Origin: Chitinophaga pinensis
Lineage (GTDB): Bacteria > Bacteroidota > Bacteroidia > NS11-12g > UBA955
Direction: 5' to 3'
Length of the DNA: 38,634 nt
Assembly (NCBI GenBank): GCA_945865625.1
Contig: CAMBFD010000012.1
Coordinates: 1 to 38,634, forward strand
The notes under the pieces were generated by a model. The model saw nothing but the letters and a program-made list of their open reading frames with translations, was not told the DNA's origin and did not search any database. Every line of letters begins with the position of its first letter. The first letter of the stretch is position 1. Positions 1 through 8,029 of this stretch are shown here, piece after piece. The position numbers and the translations under genes are program-made.

Positions 1-1239
1 GTATTGATATTTGGATTAAATATTGCTACCTCATCATTATTAGCTCAAACTAAATCAGCTCCAAAGAAAACAGAGCAAAAAGAAGTTGAGCCTAAAGAAC
101 TTGCCCCTGCTGTTCAAATTTACTTCGACAACAACAAATTTGAAGTTAAGAATGAAGAAATTAAAAAATTAGATGCTCTCTTAGATCGTTTAAAATCTAT
201 CAAAGAATATAGATTGGTACTCACAGGTCATACCGATAGTACAGGAAATGATGATTACAATATGGAATTGTCTAGAAATCGAGTTGATGAAGTTTATGAC
301 TATTTACTCGAAAAAGAAATTGGAGAAGATTTTATGAAGAAAGAGTATTTTGGTAGAGCAAAACCTCGTCAAAAAAATGAGTCAGATGCAACATTGAAAG
401 CTAAAAATAGACGCGTTGAAATTACGGTTATTGAAAAACCAAAGCCAGTTGATGTGCCTAAGCCAATTGTTAAAGGCGACACATGTACTAGAGATACAAC
501 AGTAACTATTGGTGCTGGTATGTCTATCACAATGAATAAATGTGAATATATTAGAATGTGTAAATCTACACCGGGAAAATGTGTTACAATTCGTAAAACA
601 ATTGACATTATGGAAATCATTAAGAGTGGTCATCCATTAAAATTAAAAGGTAATGAAGGATTGGTTTGGGCTGGAATTTTAGAATTCAAATTCCCTGGCG
701 ATACTTGTTTATCAAAACCATTCACTGCGAATGTAAAAGTTGAAGGATTTGATGGATATAAGAAAGCTAAAATTAAACTTTACGTAAAAGACGATAAAAC
801 GGGTAATTTAAAGGCGTCTTCTGATAGAGAAAAGAAAATTGTTGCTGACAAGTCAGATAAAAAGAAAGAATCTATCAAATATGCAGTTACAGTTAAATGT
901 CCTACAAGTAAAGATAAAGAAGGTACAATTTTCGTAGCTGGAGGAGCTGGTAAAGGTAAAACTTCTATCATAAAAGATAAAACCGGTCAAATCGATAGAG
1001 TATTTGTTATACAAGAAGCAGATCCATCAAATGGTTTACCATTAACAATTATTGAAGGCGATAAAAAAGAAAATGTATTTACGGTAAAATATGGTAATTT
1101 GAGTGAGGCACAATTCATATTTCAGTTGAACGATGGAACATTTACATCACAAATTCCAGTAGCCCAGGTTAAACCTACAAAGGTAAAAACTGAATTGCGT
1201 AAAAAATACAAAATCAAAGTAAAGCACCTTAAAGATTAA
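1..1239 (+). CDS. OmpA-family peptidoglycan-binding protein with long C-terminal extension (5' end cut by window)
   Basis: The frame is open to the first base, and the visible start resembles the end of a signal peptide (LLAQ), so the true start lies upstream. Visible residues 37-143 form an OmpA-like domain: a YFDNNKFEV strand, GHTDSTG at 75-81 and NRRVEI near the end. D78 and R93 lie at the spacing used by this family to bind the diaminopimelate of peptidoglycan, so the protein probably anchors an envelope structure to the cell wall. The remaining ~260 residues are lysine-rich, contain several cysteines, and match nothing I recognise; they may be beta-sandwich material. The gene ends 11 bases before nuoI on the same strand and is probably co-transcribed with it, an unusual neighbour for complex I. 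OmpA domain confident; role of the extension unknown. Confidence 0.85.
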   Translation, partial: VLIFGLNIATSSLLAQTKSAPKKTEQKEVEPKELAPAVQIYFDNNKFEVKNEEIKKLDALLDRLKSIKEYRLVLTGHTDSTGNDDYNMELSRNRVDEVYDYLLEKEIGEDFMKKEYFGRAKPRQKNESDATLKAKNRRVEITVIEKPKPVDVPKPIVKGDTCTRDTTVTIGAGMSITMNKCEYIRMCKSTPGKCVTIRKTIDIMEIIKSGHPLKLKGNEGLVWAGILEFKFPGDTCLSKPFTANVKVEGFDGYKKAKIKLYVKDDKTGNLKASSDREKKIVADKSDKKKESIKYAVTVKCPTSKDKEGTIFVAGGAGKGKTSIIKDKTGQIDRVFVIQEADPSNGLPLTIIEGDKKENVFTVKYGNLSEAQFIFQLNDGTFTSQIPVAQVKPTKVKTELRKKYKIKVKHLKD

Positions 1240-1250
1240 TAGGCAAAAGG

Positions 1251-1790
1251 ATGGAGCGTTTAACATCGAGATCGAAAGATGTTGTAAATAAAAAAATGAA
1301 CTTTTGGGAGAGAATTTATCTTCCAGCAGTTTTGGGGGGTATGTGGATTACATTAAAACATTTTTTCAAGAAAAGCAATACCCTACAATATCCAGAAGTA
1401 AAACGACAAATGAGTCAAATTTACCGTGGTCAACATGTTCTTAAACGAGATGAGGAGGGTAGAGAGCGTTGCACAGCCTGTGGTTTGTGTGCCGTTGCTT
1501 GTCCAGCAGAAGCCATCACCATGATTGCCTCTGAAAGAACAAAGGATCAAGAAACATTATACAGAGAAGAAAAATATGCTTCAACCTATGAAATCAATAT
1601 GTTGAGATGCATCTTTTGTGGTCTTTGTGAAGATGCTTGTCCGAAAGAAGCCATTTTTTTAACTGATAAAATTGTTGATGCTAATTTTGGTCGTGATGAA
1701 TTTATTTTTGGGAAAGACAAGTTGGTTGAACCTATAGATGCTAGAATTGACGTAAGTAAACGTCAAGTTTGGGATTATCAAAATTCATAA
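1251..1790 (+). CDS. nuoI: NADH-quinone oxidoreductase subunit I (two 4Fe-4S ferredoxin)
   Basis: NuoI carries clusters N6a and N6b, which pass electrons along the peripheral arm of complex I towards the quinone site. The 179-residue protein has two full CxxCxxCxxxC motifs: C74, C77, C80, C84 and C120, C123, C126, C130, each followed by a proline. The N-terminal segment (about 17-40), containing WERIYLPAVLGGMWITLKHF, fits the amphipathic helix that docks NuoI on the membrane arm. Length is normal. It is the first nuo gene visible; nuoA to nuoH are not in the window. The stop lies two bases before the nuoJ ATG. The ATG at 1251 directly follows an AAAAGG run with almost no spacer, so a classical ribosome binding site is not evident. 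Confidence 0.97.
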   Translation: MERLTSRSKDVVNKKMNFWERIYLPAVLGGMWITLKHFFKKSNTLQYPEVKRQMSQIYRGQHVLKRDEEGRERCTACGLCAVACPAEAITMIASERTKDQETLYREEKYASTYEINMLRCIFCGLCEDACPKEAIFLTDKIVDANFGRDEFIFGKDKLVEPIDARIDVSKRQVWDYQNS

Positions 1791-1792
1791 AT

Positions 1793-2341
1793 ATGCATAT
1801 ATCTAATTTGCCTTTGCCTTTTTTGATACTATCGTTTATCACAATCTTGTGTGCTTTGTACGTAGTCACGAGTAAGAATCCAGTACACAGTGTATTGGCA
1901 TTAATTTTAACATTCTTTAGTATATCTGCACATTATATTTTATTAAATGCCCAATTTCTAGCAATTGTGAACTTGATGGTTTATGCAGGTGCTATTATGG
2001 TTTTATTTCTTTTTGTTTTAATGCTGCTTAACCTCAGTAAAGATTCAGAACCAGTTAAATCCAATTTATGGGGTGTTGCTGCAGCAATTTCTGCTGGTTT
2101 GTTGCTTATAGTGATTACAGCGTCTCTTCAAAAATCAGGAATTGCAGTTATGAAAGGCAATTCACCTGAAATTGGTTTGGTGAAAAACTTGGGCCGTGTA
2201 TTGATGACTGAATATCTCGTTCCATTTGAGCTTTCTGGTATTCTTTTCATTGCAGCCATGGTTGGTGCAGTTTTATTGGGTAAAAGAGATTCGGAAAAAC
2301 AAGATTTATTACAACAAAACGACGTTCAAGAAAATGCTTAA
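1793..2341 (+). CDS. nuoJ: NADH-quinone oxidoreductase subunit J
   Basis: NuoJ is a membrane-arm subunit of complex I next to NuoK. The 182-residue product has about five hydrophobic helices and the family-typical NLMVYAGAIMVLFLF stretch that includes the pi-bulge helix linking quinone chemistry to proton movement. A longer reading frame begins at a TTG inside nuoI (1769), but the ATG at 1793, two bases after the nuoI stop, gives the normal start (MHISNLPLPF). The C-terminal tail is charged (KRDSEKQDLLQQ). The end of the gene overlaps the start of nuoK by 8 bases, as expected for translational coupling in this operon. Confidence 0.95.
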   Translation: MHISNLPLPFLILSFITILCALYVVTSKNPVHSVLALILTFFSISAHYILLNAQFLAIVNLMVYAGAIMVLFLFVLMLLNLSKDSEPVKSNLWGVAAAISAGLLLIVITASLQKSGIAVMKGNSPEIGLVKNLGRVLMTEYLVPFELSGILFIAAMVGAVLLGKRDSEKQDLLQQNDVQENA

Positions 2342-2660
2342 TATTTTTCAAAGTTTAGATATAAGTCATTATATATATTTGAGTTGTGTGCTCTTTTGTA
2401 TTGGTTTATTTGGAGTGCTTTTTCGTAGAAATGCGATTGTATTGCTAATGTGTATTGAACTAATGTTAAATGCAGTTAACCTATTATTCGCGGCATTTTC
2501 TGAATATATGGGCGACAAAGATGCAAATGGTCAAATGTTTGTATTCTTTATCATGGTAGTTGCTGCTGCTGAGGCAGCCGTTGGGTTGGCCATTTTGGTC
2601 ATGGTTTATCGAAATACTCGAAAAACCGATGTGAGTTTCTTAGATAGTTTAAAAGATTAA
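2334..2660 (+). CDS. nuoK: NADH-quinone oxidoreductase subunit K
   Basis: NuoK is a small three-helix proton-channel subunit homologous to MrpC. I place the start at the ATG at 2334 (MLNIFQSLDI), giving 108 residues, the usual size. The open frame extends upstream inside nuoJ without sense. The two conserved membrane glutamates are present: E42 in the motif CIELMLNAVNL and E80 in AAAEAAVGLAI. The region between them (MGDKDANGQMFVFF) is the normal connecting loop. The gene overlaps nuoJ by 8 bases, and its TAA shares one base with the nuoL ATG (TAATG), so translation of J, K and L is probably coupled. Confidence 0.96.
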   Translation: MLNIFQSLDISHYIYLSCVLFCIGLFGVLFRRNAIVLLMCIELMLNAVNLLFAAFSEYMGDKDANGQMFVFFIMVVAAAEAAVGLAILVMVYRNTRKTDVSFLDSLKD

Positions 2661-4561
2661 TGAATAGCATAGCTTTAATTTTAGGATTGCCAATTGCTGG
2701 TTTTTTAATCAATGGTTTGTTTGGCAAATCATTGCCTAAATCTGTAGTTGGTTGGTTAGGTACTTTTGCAGTGCTTGCTTCATTTGTGATTGCGTTGGGT
2801 GTTTTTAATGATTTTAGGTTAAACCCTGATTTTCAAAATGGATTGGATTTTAAATTATTTACATTCTTAAATGTAGGTAATTTCCATGTTGACTTTGCAT
2901 TTTCATTAGATAGACTTTCTGTAATGATGACTCTCATTATTACAGGTATTGGGTCTTTAATTCATTTATATTCAATTGCATATATGCATGATGATGAAGG
3001 TTTTTATAAGTTTTTCGCTTATTTGAACTTGTTTATTTTCAATATGTTAATTTTAGTGTTGGGTTCAAACTTTATGATGCTTTTCTTTGGTTGGGAAGGC
3101 GTAGGCTTGTGTTCATACCTTCTCATTGGCTTTTGGTATAAAAATGCTGAATATGGAAAAGCTGCGCGTAAAGCATTTGTAATGAATAGAATTGGTGATT
3201 TAGGGTTGTTAATGGGTTTGTTTTTAATTTTCCATCAATACCAATCACTCGATTATAATATAGTTCTTCCAAAAATTGCTGATGGTTCTACCTCAGTTTA
3301 TATGTTAACTGCCATCAGCATGTGTTTATTTGTTGGAGCAATGGGTAAAAGTGCTCAAATTCCATTGTTTACGTGGTTGCCAGATGCAATGGCTGGTCCT
3401 ACGCCTGTTTCAGCTTTAATTCACGCAGCAACTATGGTAACTGCTGGTATCTATTTAATTGTACGTTGCGAAGCTTTATTTTACTTATCACCTATTACAA
3501 ACAATGTCATTATGTGGGTGGGTTTAGCAACTTCTTTGTTGGCAGCATTTATTGGATTAAAACAGAACGATATAAAGAAAGTTTTGGCTTACAGTACTGT
3601 GAGTCAACTCGGATTAATGTTTGTAGCTCTAGGTTGTGGCGCGTATACTGCTGCTATGTTCCATTTGGCAACGCATGCTTTCTTTAAGGCATTGTTATTC
3701 TTAGGATCAGGGAGTGTCATTCATGCAATGCACCATGAGCAAGATATTCGCCAAATGGGCGGCTTGAAAGCTAAAATGCCAATTACTTACATTACTTTTT
3801 TAATTGGAACTTTGGCCATCACTGGTTTTCCATTCCTTTCAGGTTTTTTCTCAAAAGACGAGATATTAATTGCTGCTTTTGAACACAATAAAATAGTGTA
3901 TGTTTTGGCTATTTTAAGTGCTACAGTTACAGGTTTATATATGTTTAGAATGTTCTTTACAACATTCCATGGTACATACAGAAATCACCACCATTCTTTT
4001 GAAAAAGTGCATGAATCACCTTGGCAAATGTCGGTTCCATTAATGATCTTGGCCGTTTTGTCGGTATTGGGTGGGCTCTTGAATTTGCCAAAATATTTGG
4101 GCGAAGGGGTTTCACATAAATTAGCGCATTGGTTGGCTCCAATTTTGCCTATGGCAGAAAACCATTCAGAAATTTCGCATTCAACTGAGTTTGCATTGTT
4201 GGGAGTTGCCATTACAATATTTATTGTTGCATTCTTATTTACAAGATTTAAATATGTAAGTAAAAATGCTGTCCCTGAATCAGATGAAAAAACACCATAT
4301 TTAGGTAAGTTATTGGCAAATAAATTCTATGTTGATGAAATTTATGATACAATTATTGTGAAACCATTAGAAATGTGTTCTCAAATTTTAGATTCATTCG
4401 TGGATTCAAAAATTATTGGTGGATTTGTTTCTGGAATTTCTTCAGTGTTATTGAAAATTTCTGGTTTGAATAAACGAATTCAAAACGGAAATATTGAGTA
4501 TTATTTAACGTTCATGGTTATTGCCTTGGCGTTGTTTTTGGGCTTTAATCTATTATTCTAA
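2660..4561 (+). CDS. nuoL: NADH-quinone oxidoreductase subunit L (antiporter-like)
   Basis: NuoL is the distal antiporter-like proton pump of complex I. The 633-residue protein has the expected length, many transmembrane helices and the key charged residues: E146 in FFGWEGVGLCSYLL, K230 in GAMGKSAQIPLFTWLPDAM, a histidine in ALIHAATMV near 255, and later lysines in LKQNDIKKVLAYST and HAFFKALLF. The C-terminal part (about 530-633) fits the long lateral helix followed by a last transmembrane helix. The ATG at 2660 overlaps the nuoK stop by one base. The TAA at 4559-4561 is directly followed by the nuoM GTG with no spacer. Confidence 0.97.
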   Translation: MNSIALILGLPIAGFLINGLFGKSLPKSVVGWLGTFAVLASFVIALGVFNDFRLNPDFQNGLDFKLFTFLNVGNFHVDFAFSLDRLSVMMTLIITGIGSLIHLYSIAYMHDDEGFYKFFAYLNLFIFNMLILVLGSNFMMLFFGWEGVGLCSYLLIGFWYKNAEYGKAARKAFVMNRIGDLGLLMGLFLIFHQYQSLDYNIVLPKIADGSTSVYMLTAISMCLFVGAMGKSAQIPLFTWLPDAMAGPTPVSALIHAATMVTAGIYLIVRCEALFYLSPITNNVIMWVGLATSLLAAFIGLKQNDIKKVLAYSTVSQLGLMFVALGCGAYTAAMFHLATHAFFKALLFLGSGSVIHAMHHEQDIRQMGGLKAKMPITYITFLIGTLAITGFPFLSGFFSKDEILIAAFEHNKIVYVLAILSATVTGLYMFRMFFTTFHGTYRNHHHSFEKVHESPWQMSVPLMILAVLSVLGGLLNLPKYLGEGVSHKLAHWLAPILPMAENHSEISHSTEFALLGVAITIFIVAFLFTRFKYVSKNAVPESDEKTPYLGKLLANKFYVDEIYDTIIVKPLEMCSQILDSFVDSKIIGGFVSGISSVLLKISGLNKRIQNGNIEYYLTFMVIALALFLGFNLLF

Positions 4562-6001
4562 GTGGAAATCATAATTTTACCTTTGTTTTTATCTGTCTTA
4601 GCTGCCGCTTTTGGTAGTAAAGTCAATAAAATAGTTTGGGGTGCGCTATCTGCATTGACATTACTCGCAATGATTTGGGTGAAATCAAATCTCAATATTC
4701 AAAATGATGGTGTATGGCATACAACTTACGACATGCCTTGGTTTTCAAGTGGAATACATTTTACACTCGGAATTGACGGATTTACAGGTTTAATGTTGTT
4801 ATTAACCAATATTTTATCTCCAATCATTATTTTTTCCATAAATAGAGATAAACAAAAATCTCTATTGCCGTTAATTTTATTCATGCAAGCCGCCCTGAAT
4901 GGAGTTTTCATGGCTAAAGATGGTTTAATGTTCTATATCTTTTGGGAACTTGCTTTGATTCCAATTTATTTTATTTGTTTACTTTATTCATCAAAAGATG
5001 CATTTAAAACAACCATTAAATTTTTTATCTATACATTCATTGGTAGCTTAGCAATGTTAGCTTCGTTGATTTATTTGTATTTAAAAACTAAAAATCATTC
5101 ATTTGCTTATGAAGAACTCCTCGCAGTTCAATTAAATCATGCTGAGTCTATTTGGGTAGGTGCCGGATTTCTTTTTGCATTTGCTGTCAAAATCCCAATT
5201 TTTCCTTTTCATTCTTGGCAAGCAAATACATATACTTATGCTCCCGCTCAAGGATCAATGCTTCTTTCAGGAATCATGCTCAAAATGGGATTGTATGGTT
5301 TGATTCGTTGGTACATGCCAATTGCGGCTGAAAGTATTTCTTTTTACCAACCAATTATTGTAACCCTTTCAGTGATAGGTGTTATTTATGGTGCAGTTAT
5401 TGCAATTAAGCAAAACGATTTAAAACGCTTAATCGCGTTTTCTTCTTTGTCTCACGTTGGTTTAATTGCAGCCGGGTTTTTTACCCTAACCGAAATTGGA
5501 ATCCAAGGTGGAATCCTTCAAATGTTTGTGCATGGCATTAACGTTGTGGCTCTGTTTTACATTGTTGAGATTATTGAAACACATTCAGGATCAAGAGAAT
5601 TATCTGGTTTGGGAGGGTTGGCGAAATTCAATCGCTTATTCGCAGCTCTATATTTAATTGTAGTGTTAGGCACAGCGGCAGTTCCATTTACAAATGGATT
5701 TCCAGGTGAATTCATGTTGTTAAAAGGTGTTTTTGATTATAATACCATTTCAGGAGTTTTTGCAGGACTTACAATTATTTTATGTGCGGTTTATATGCTC
5801 AGAATGTATCAATTTTCAATGCTTGGTGAAAGTAAAACTTCCTTCAAAGAAATTGGCATTAAACAACTTTGGCCTCTTATCATATTAGTTGTGATTATTC
5901 TTGTCATTGGTATTTCACCAATGTTAATTTTAGATAAAGTAAATCCTTCTGTTCAAAAAATCATGTTAGAAATTTCAAATTCGAAAGGAGTATTGTCGTG
6001 A
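4562..6001 (+). CDS. nuoM: NADH-quinone oxidoreductase subunit M (antiporter-like)
   Basis: NuoM is the middle antiporter-like proton pump. The 479-residue protein has E129 in FYIFWELALIPIYF and K210 in FAFAVKIPIFPFHSWQ, both needed for proton transfer in this family. The following loop reads ANTYTYAPAQGSMLL, where the proteobacterial protein has LPDAHVEAPT; this is the form I associate with Bacteroidota. The start is GTG at 4562, adjoining the nuoL stop; the next candidate would remove the first membrane helix. The last bases form GTGA, in which the nuoN GTG overlaps the nuoM TGA. No separate promoter is visible, so expression depends on the upstream operon. Confidence 0.97.
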   Translation: MEIIILPLFLSVLAAAFGSKVNKIVWGALSALTLLAMIWVKSNLNIQNDGVWHTTYDMPWFSSGIHFTLGIDGFTGLMLLLTNILSPIIIFSINRDKQKSLLPLILFMQAALNGVFMAKDGLMFYIFWELALIPIYFICLLYSSKDAFKTTIKFFIYTFIGSLAMLASLIYLYLKTKNHSFAYEELLAVQLNHAESIWVGAGFLFAFAVKIPIFPFHSWQANTYTYAPAQGSMLLSGIMLKMGLYGLIRWYMPIAAESISFYQPIIVTLSVIGVIYGAVIAIKQNDLKRLIAFSSLSHVGLIAAGFFTLTEIGIQGGILQMFVHGINVVALFYIVEIIETHSGSRELSGLGGLAKFNRLFAALYLIVVLGTAAVPFTNGFPGEFMLLKGVFDYNTISGVFAGLTIILCAVYMLRMYQFSMLGESKTSFKEIGIKQLWPLIILVVIILVIGISPMLILDKVNPSVQKIMLEISNSKGVLS

Positions 6002-7377
6002 TCGGTATATTCATAACTTTTATTGGAGCAATTTTAGTTCTTTTCTTGGGGATTTCGAAACAAGAATCTTCTTCGAAAAATCTTTCAGCAAGTTTTTTAT
6101 TTTTGGCTGCTATTTTATCATTAGTTGAAGCTTTAGGATTTGCTAATTTCAGTTCAATTGCAACTTGGGCTCCTAAAACAATGATTGATTTCTCTCAAGG
6201 AGAAATGATGTTTGTGAGTCTATTGGCTGCAGTAACTTCTGCAATCATTGCCATATTCCCCTCATCAAATCATAAAGGCTCTGATAAGTTGGGCTTAATG
6301 ATGTTGAGCTTGACGGGGGCATTCATGATGATAGGTGCAAATCACCTTGTAATGTTGTTTTTAGGCATTGAAGTGCTGTCTATTCCGCTTTATGTATTGG
6401 CTGGCAGCGATAAGCTAAATCTGAATAGCAATGAGGCGGCAATTAAATACTTCTTGATGGGTGCATTTTCGACAGCAATTTTCCTATTGGGATGCGCTTT
6501 TATTTATGGAGGGACAGCGACTTTGTCATTGACTGAAATTGAAGTGAGAATGTCAATCGTTGGGCATTTTGCAGAGTTCCCGTCTTTGGTAAAAGCAGGG
6601 GTGGTGCTAATGTCAACTGGATTATTATTTAAGGTATCTGCATTTCCGTTCCATTTTTGGGCTCCAGATGTTTATCAGGGTAGCCCAAATAAAATCACAA
6701 CATTTATGGCCGTGGTTGTTAAAATTGCTGGATTTGTGGCTTTCTCAAACTTTTTACAAGCGTTTAGCGCTTTATCGGGTTGGAATAATCAATGGATCAT
6801 TCTGTTATCCGTTTTAACCATCATATTCGGAAACGTGGTGGCTTTATCTCAGAAGTCAGTGAAAAGAACGCTTGCTTACAGTAGTATTGCTCATGCAGGT
6901 TATTTGTTGTTGTTTTTAATCACTCCAATGCAAGGTAACATGTGGGTGTTGTTCGCATATTCAGTTGCTTATGCATTGAGTACTGTGGTTTTATTTTATT
7001 TTAACGATAAATATTCAACCAATGGAGAATTCGGATTTTCAATGTTCACAGGATTATTTCATTCGAATAAGTCTGCTGCCATTTTAATGACAATAGCATT
7101 GTTTTCTATTGCTGGAATTCCAATTACAGTTGGATTCACTGCAAAATATTATTTATTTACAAGTGCTTTTGATGTTTCTCCAATTGCAGTTTGTATTGCT
7201 TTGATAGGATCAGCGATAAGCATTGTATACTATTTTAAAGGATTTAAAAATATCTATGAGGTTGATATAAACATGAATCAATTACATGCCTCTAAAATTC
7301 ATTGGATTGTTTACATGATGGTAGCAGTGTCTATAGTTTTAGGAATGTGCCCTTATTTATTTGAAAGATGTTTTTAA
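5998..7377 (+). CDS. nuoN: NADH-quinone oxidoreductase subunit N (antiporter-like)
   Basis: NuoN is the third antiporter-like pump, placed next to NuoK in the membrane arm. The 459-residue protein shows E125 in FLGIEVLSIPLYVL and K212 in LLFKVSAFPFHFWAPDVYQG, followed by SPNKITTFMAVVVKIAG, all characteristic of NuoN. The start is GTG at 5998, overlapping the nuoM stop by four bases. Two stops in tandem (TAATAA, 7375-7380) end the gene, and a strong hairpin with flanking A and T runs follows within about 20 bases. This is therefore the last gene of the nuo operon. Confidence 0.97.
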   Translation: MIGIFITFIGAILVLFLGISKQESSSKNLSASFLFLAAILSLVEALGFANFSSIATWAPKTMIDFSQGEMMFVSLLAAVTSAIIAIFPSSNHKGSDKLGLMMLSLTGAFMMIGANHLVMLFLGIEVLSIPLYVLAGSDKLNLNSNEAAIKYFLMGAFSTAIFLLGCAFIYGGTATLSLTEIEVRMSIVGHFAEFPSLVKAGVVLMSTGLLFKVSAFPFHFWAPDVYQGSPNKITTFMAVVVKIAGFVAFSNFLQAFSALSGWNNQWIILLSVLTIIFGNVVALSQKSVKRTLAYSSIAHAGYLLLFLITPMQGNMWVLFAYSVAYALSTVVLFYFNDKYSTNGEFGFSMFTGLFHSNKSAAILMTIALFSIAGIPITVGFTAKYYLFTSAFDVSPIAVCIALIGSAISIVYYFKGFKNIYEVDINMNQLHASKIHWIVYMMVAVSIVLGMCPYLFERCF

Positions 7378-7388
7378 TAATTTTAAAC

Positions 7389-7419
7389 AAAAAAAACCTC
7401 TTAAAAGAGGCTTTTTTTT
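7389..7419. terminator. Bidirectional terminator between nuoN and the convergent envelope gene
   Basis: A short GC-containing stem (CCTCT at 7397-7401 with AGAGG at 7406-7410, loop TAAA) has eight A's before it and eight T's after it. It can therefore act as an intrinsic terminator on both strands, ending the nuo operon (+) and the gene at 7422-7979 (-). Confidence 0.85.
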
Positions 7420-7421
7420 GT

Positions 7422-7979
7422 TTAAAATCTAAATCCCACTCTAAATACAAGTGCACCTAGAGGATTTATAAATGAATACTTATCGCTAATTGCCAAACCA
7501 AATAAAGCATAAGACTCCATATCTTCTCCATACATATATCCTATACCTATAATTGGAACTTTATACCATTCTCTTTTGTAAAATGGCATTGTAATTCCAT
7601 TTTGGATTCTATATTCACCGTGCAAAAAGAATTTGTTTACTGGGATTCTTAAAAATGCATTTGCACCATAAGCTGTATAAACTTGATTTCCCAATGAATA
7701 AACAGCACCAAAAGCTCCTGCACATAGGTAAATTCTCTCTCTAAAATGAATTCCTGTGTATGGATTAGCTTCAAATGTTAAACTGTAAGAAATAGGATCA
7801 AATAGTAAATCAATACCGTGAATACTCATATCAGAATAGGCTATTTTATCACTATAGTCATCTTTAACTTTTTGAATATCTTTAGATTGCCTACGATTTG
7901 TATCAAGGCCATCATATTGAGCCATTAGTTTAACTGAACATATACACATAAAAAGTGCAAAACAATGTCGGAACTTCAT
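7422..7979 (-). CDS. Small secreted outer-membrane beta-barrel-like protein of unknown function
   Basis: The 185-residue product begins with a signal peptide (MKFRHCFALFMCICSVKLMAQ, cleavage after AQ). The mature part has alternating aromatic and polar strands (for example YSLTFEANPYTGIHFRERIYL and KFFLHGEYRIQNGI) and ends in VFRVGFRF. A C-terminal aromatic residue in a final beta strand is typical of outer-membrane barrels. With about 165 mature residues it would form a small barrel of roughly eight strands. I recognise no specific family. It is a single gene, convergent with nuoN and divergent from serC with only 50 bases between them, so its promoter must lie in or next to that short gap. 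Localisation inferred; function unknown. Confidence 0.75.
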   Translation of the reverse strand: MKFRHCFALFMCICSVKLMAQYDGLDTNRRQSKDIQKVKDDYSDKIAYSDMSIHGIDLLFDPISYSLTFEANPYTGIHFRERIYLCAGAFGAVYSLGNQVYTAYGANAFLRIPVNKFFLHGEYRIQNGITMPFYKREWYKVPIIGIGYMYGEDMESYALFGLAISDKYSFINPLGALVFRVGFRF

Positions 7980-8029
7980 TCTATTTTTCTTGTTTCAACG
8001 CAATTATACGCTTAAAATTGTAGTAGTTT

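Noticed and set aside
943-966. GGAGKGKTS, a P-loop-like string in the OmpA protein
   Set aside because: It fits GxxxxGKT by chance in a lysine/glycine-rich exported protein; no Walker B motif or nucleotide-binding fold is visible, and the compartment lacks ATP.
8013-8020. TAAAATTG as a serC promoter box
   Set aside because: It has a mismatch to TAnnTTTG and would start transcription almost at the ATG; the -33 match is also weak.
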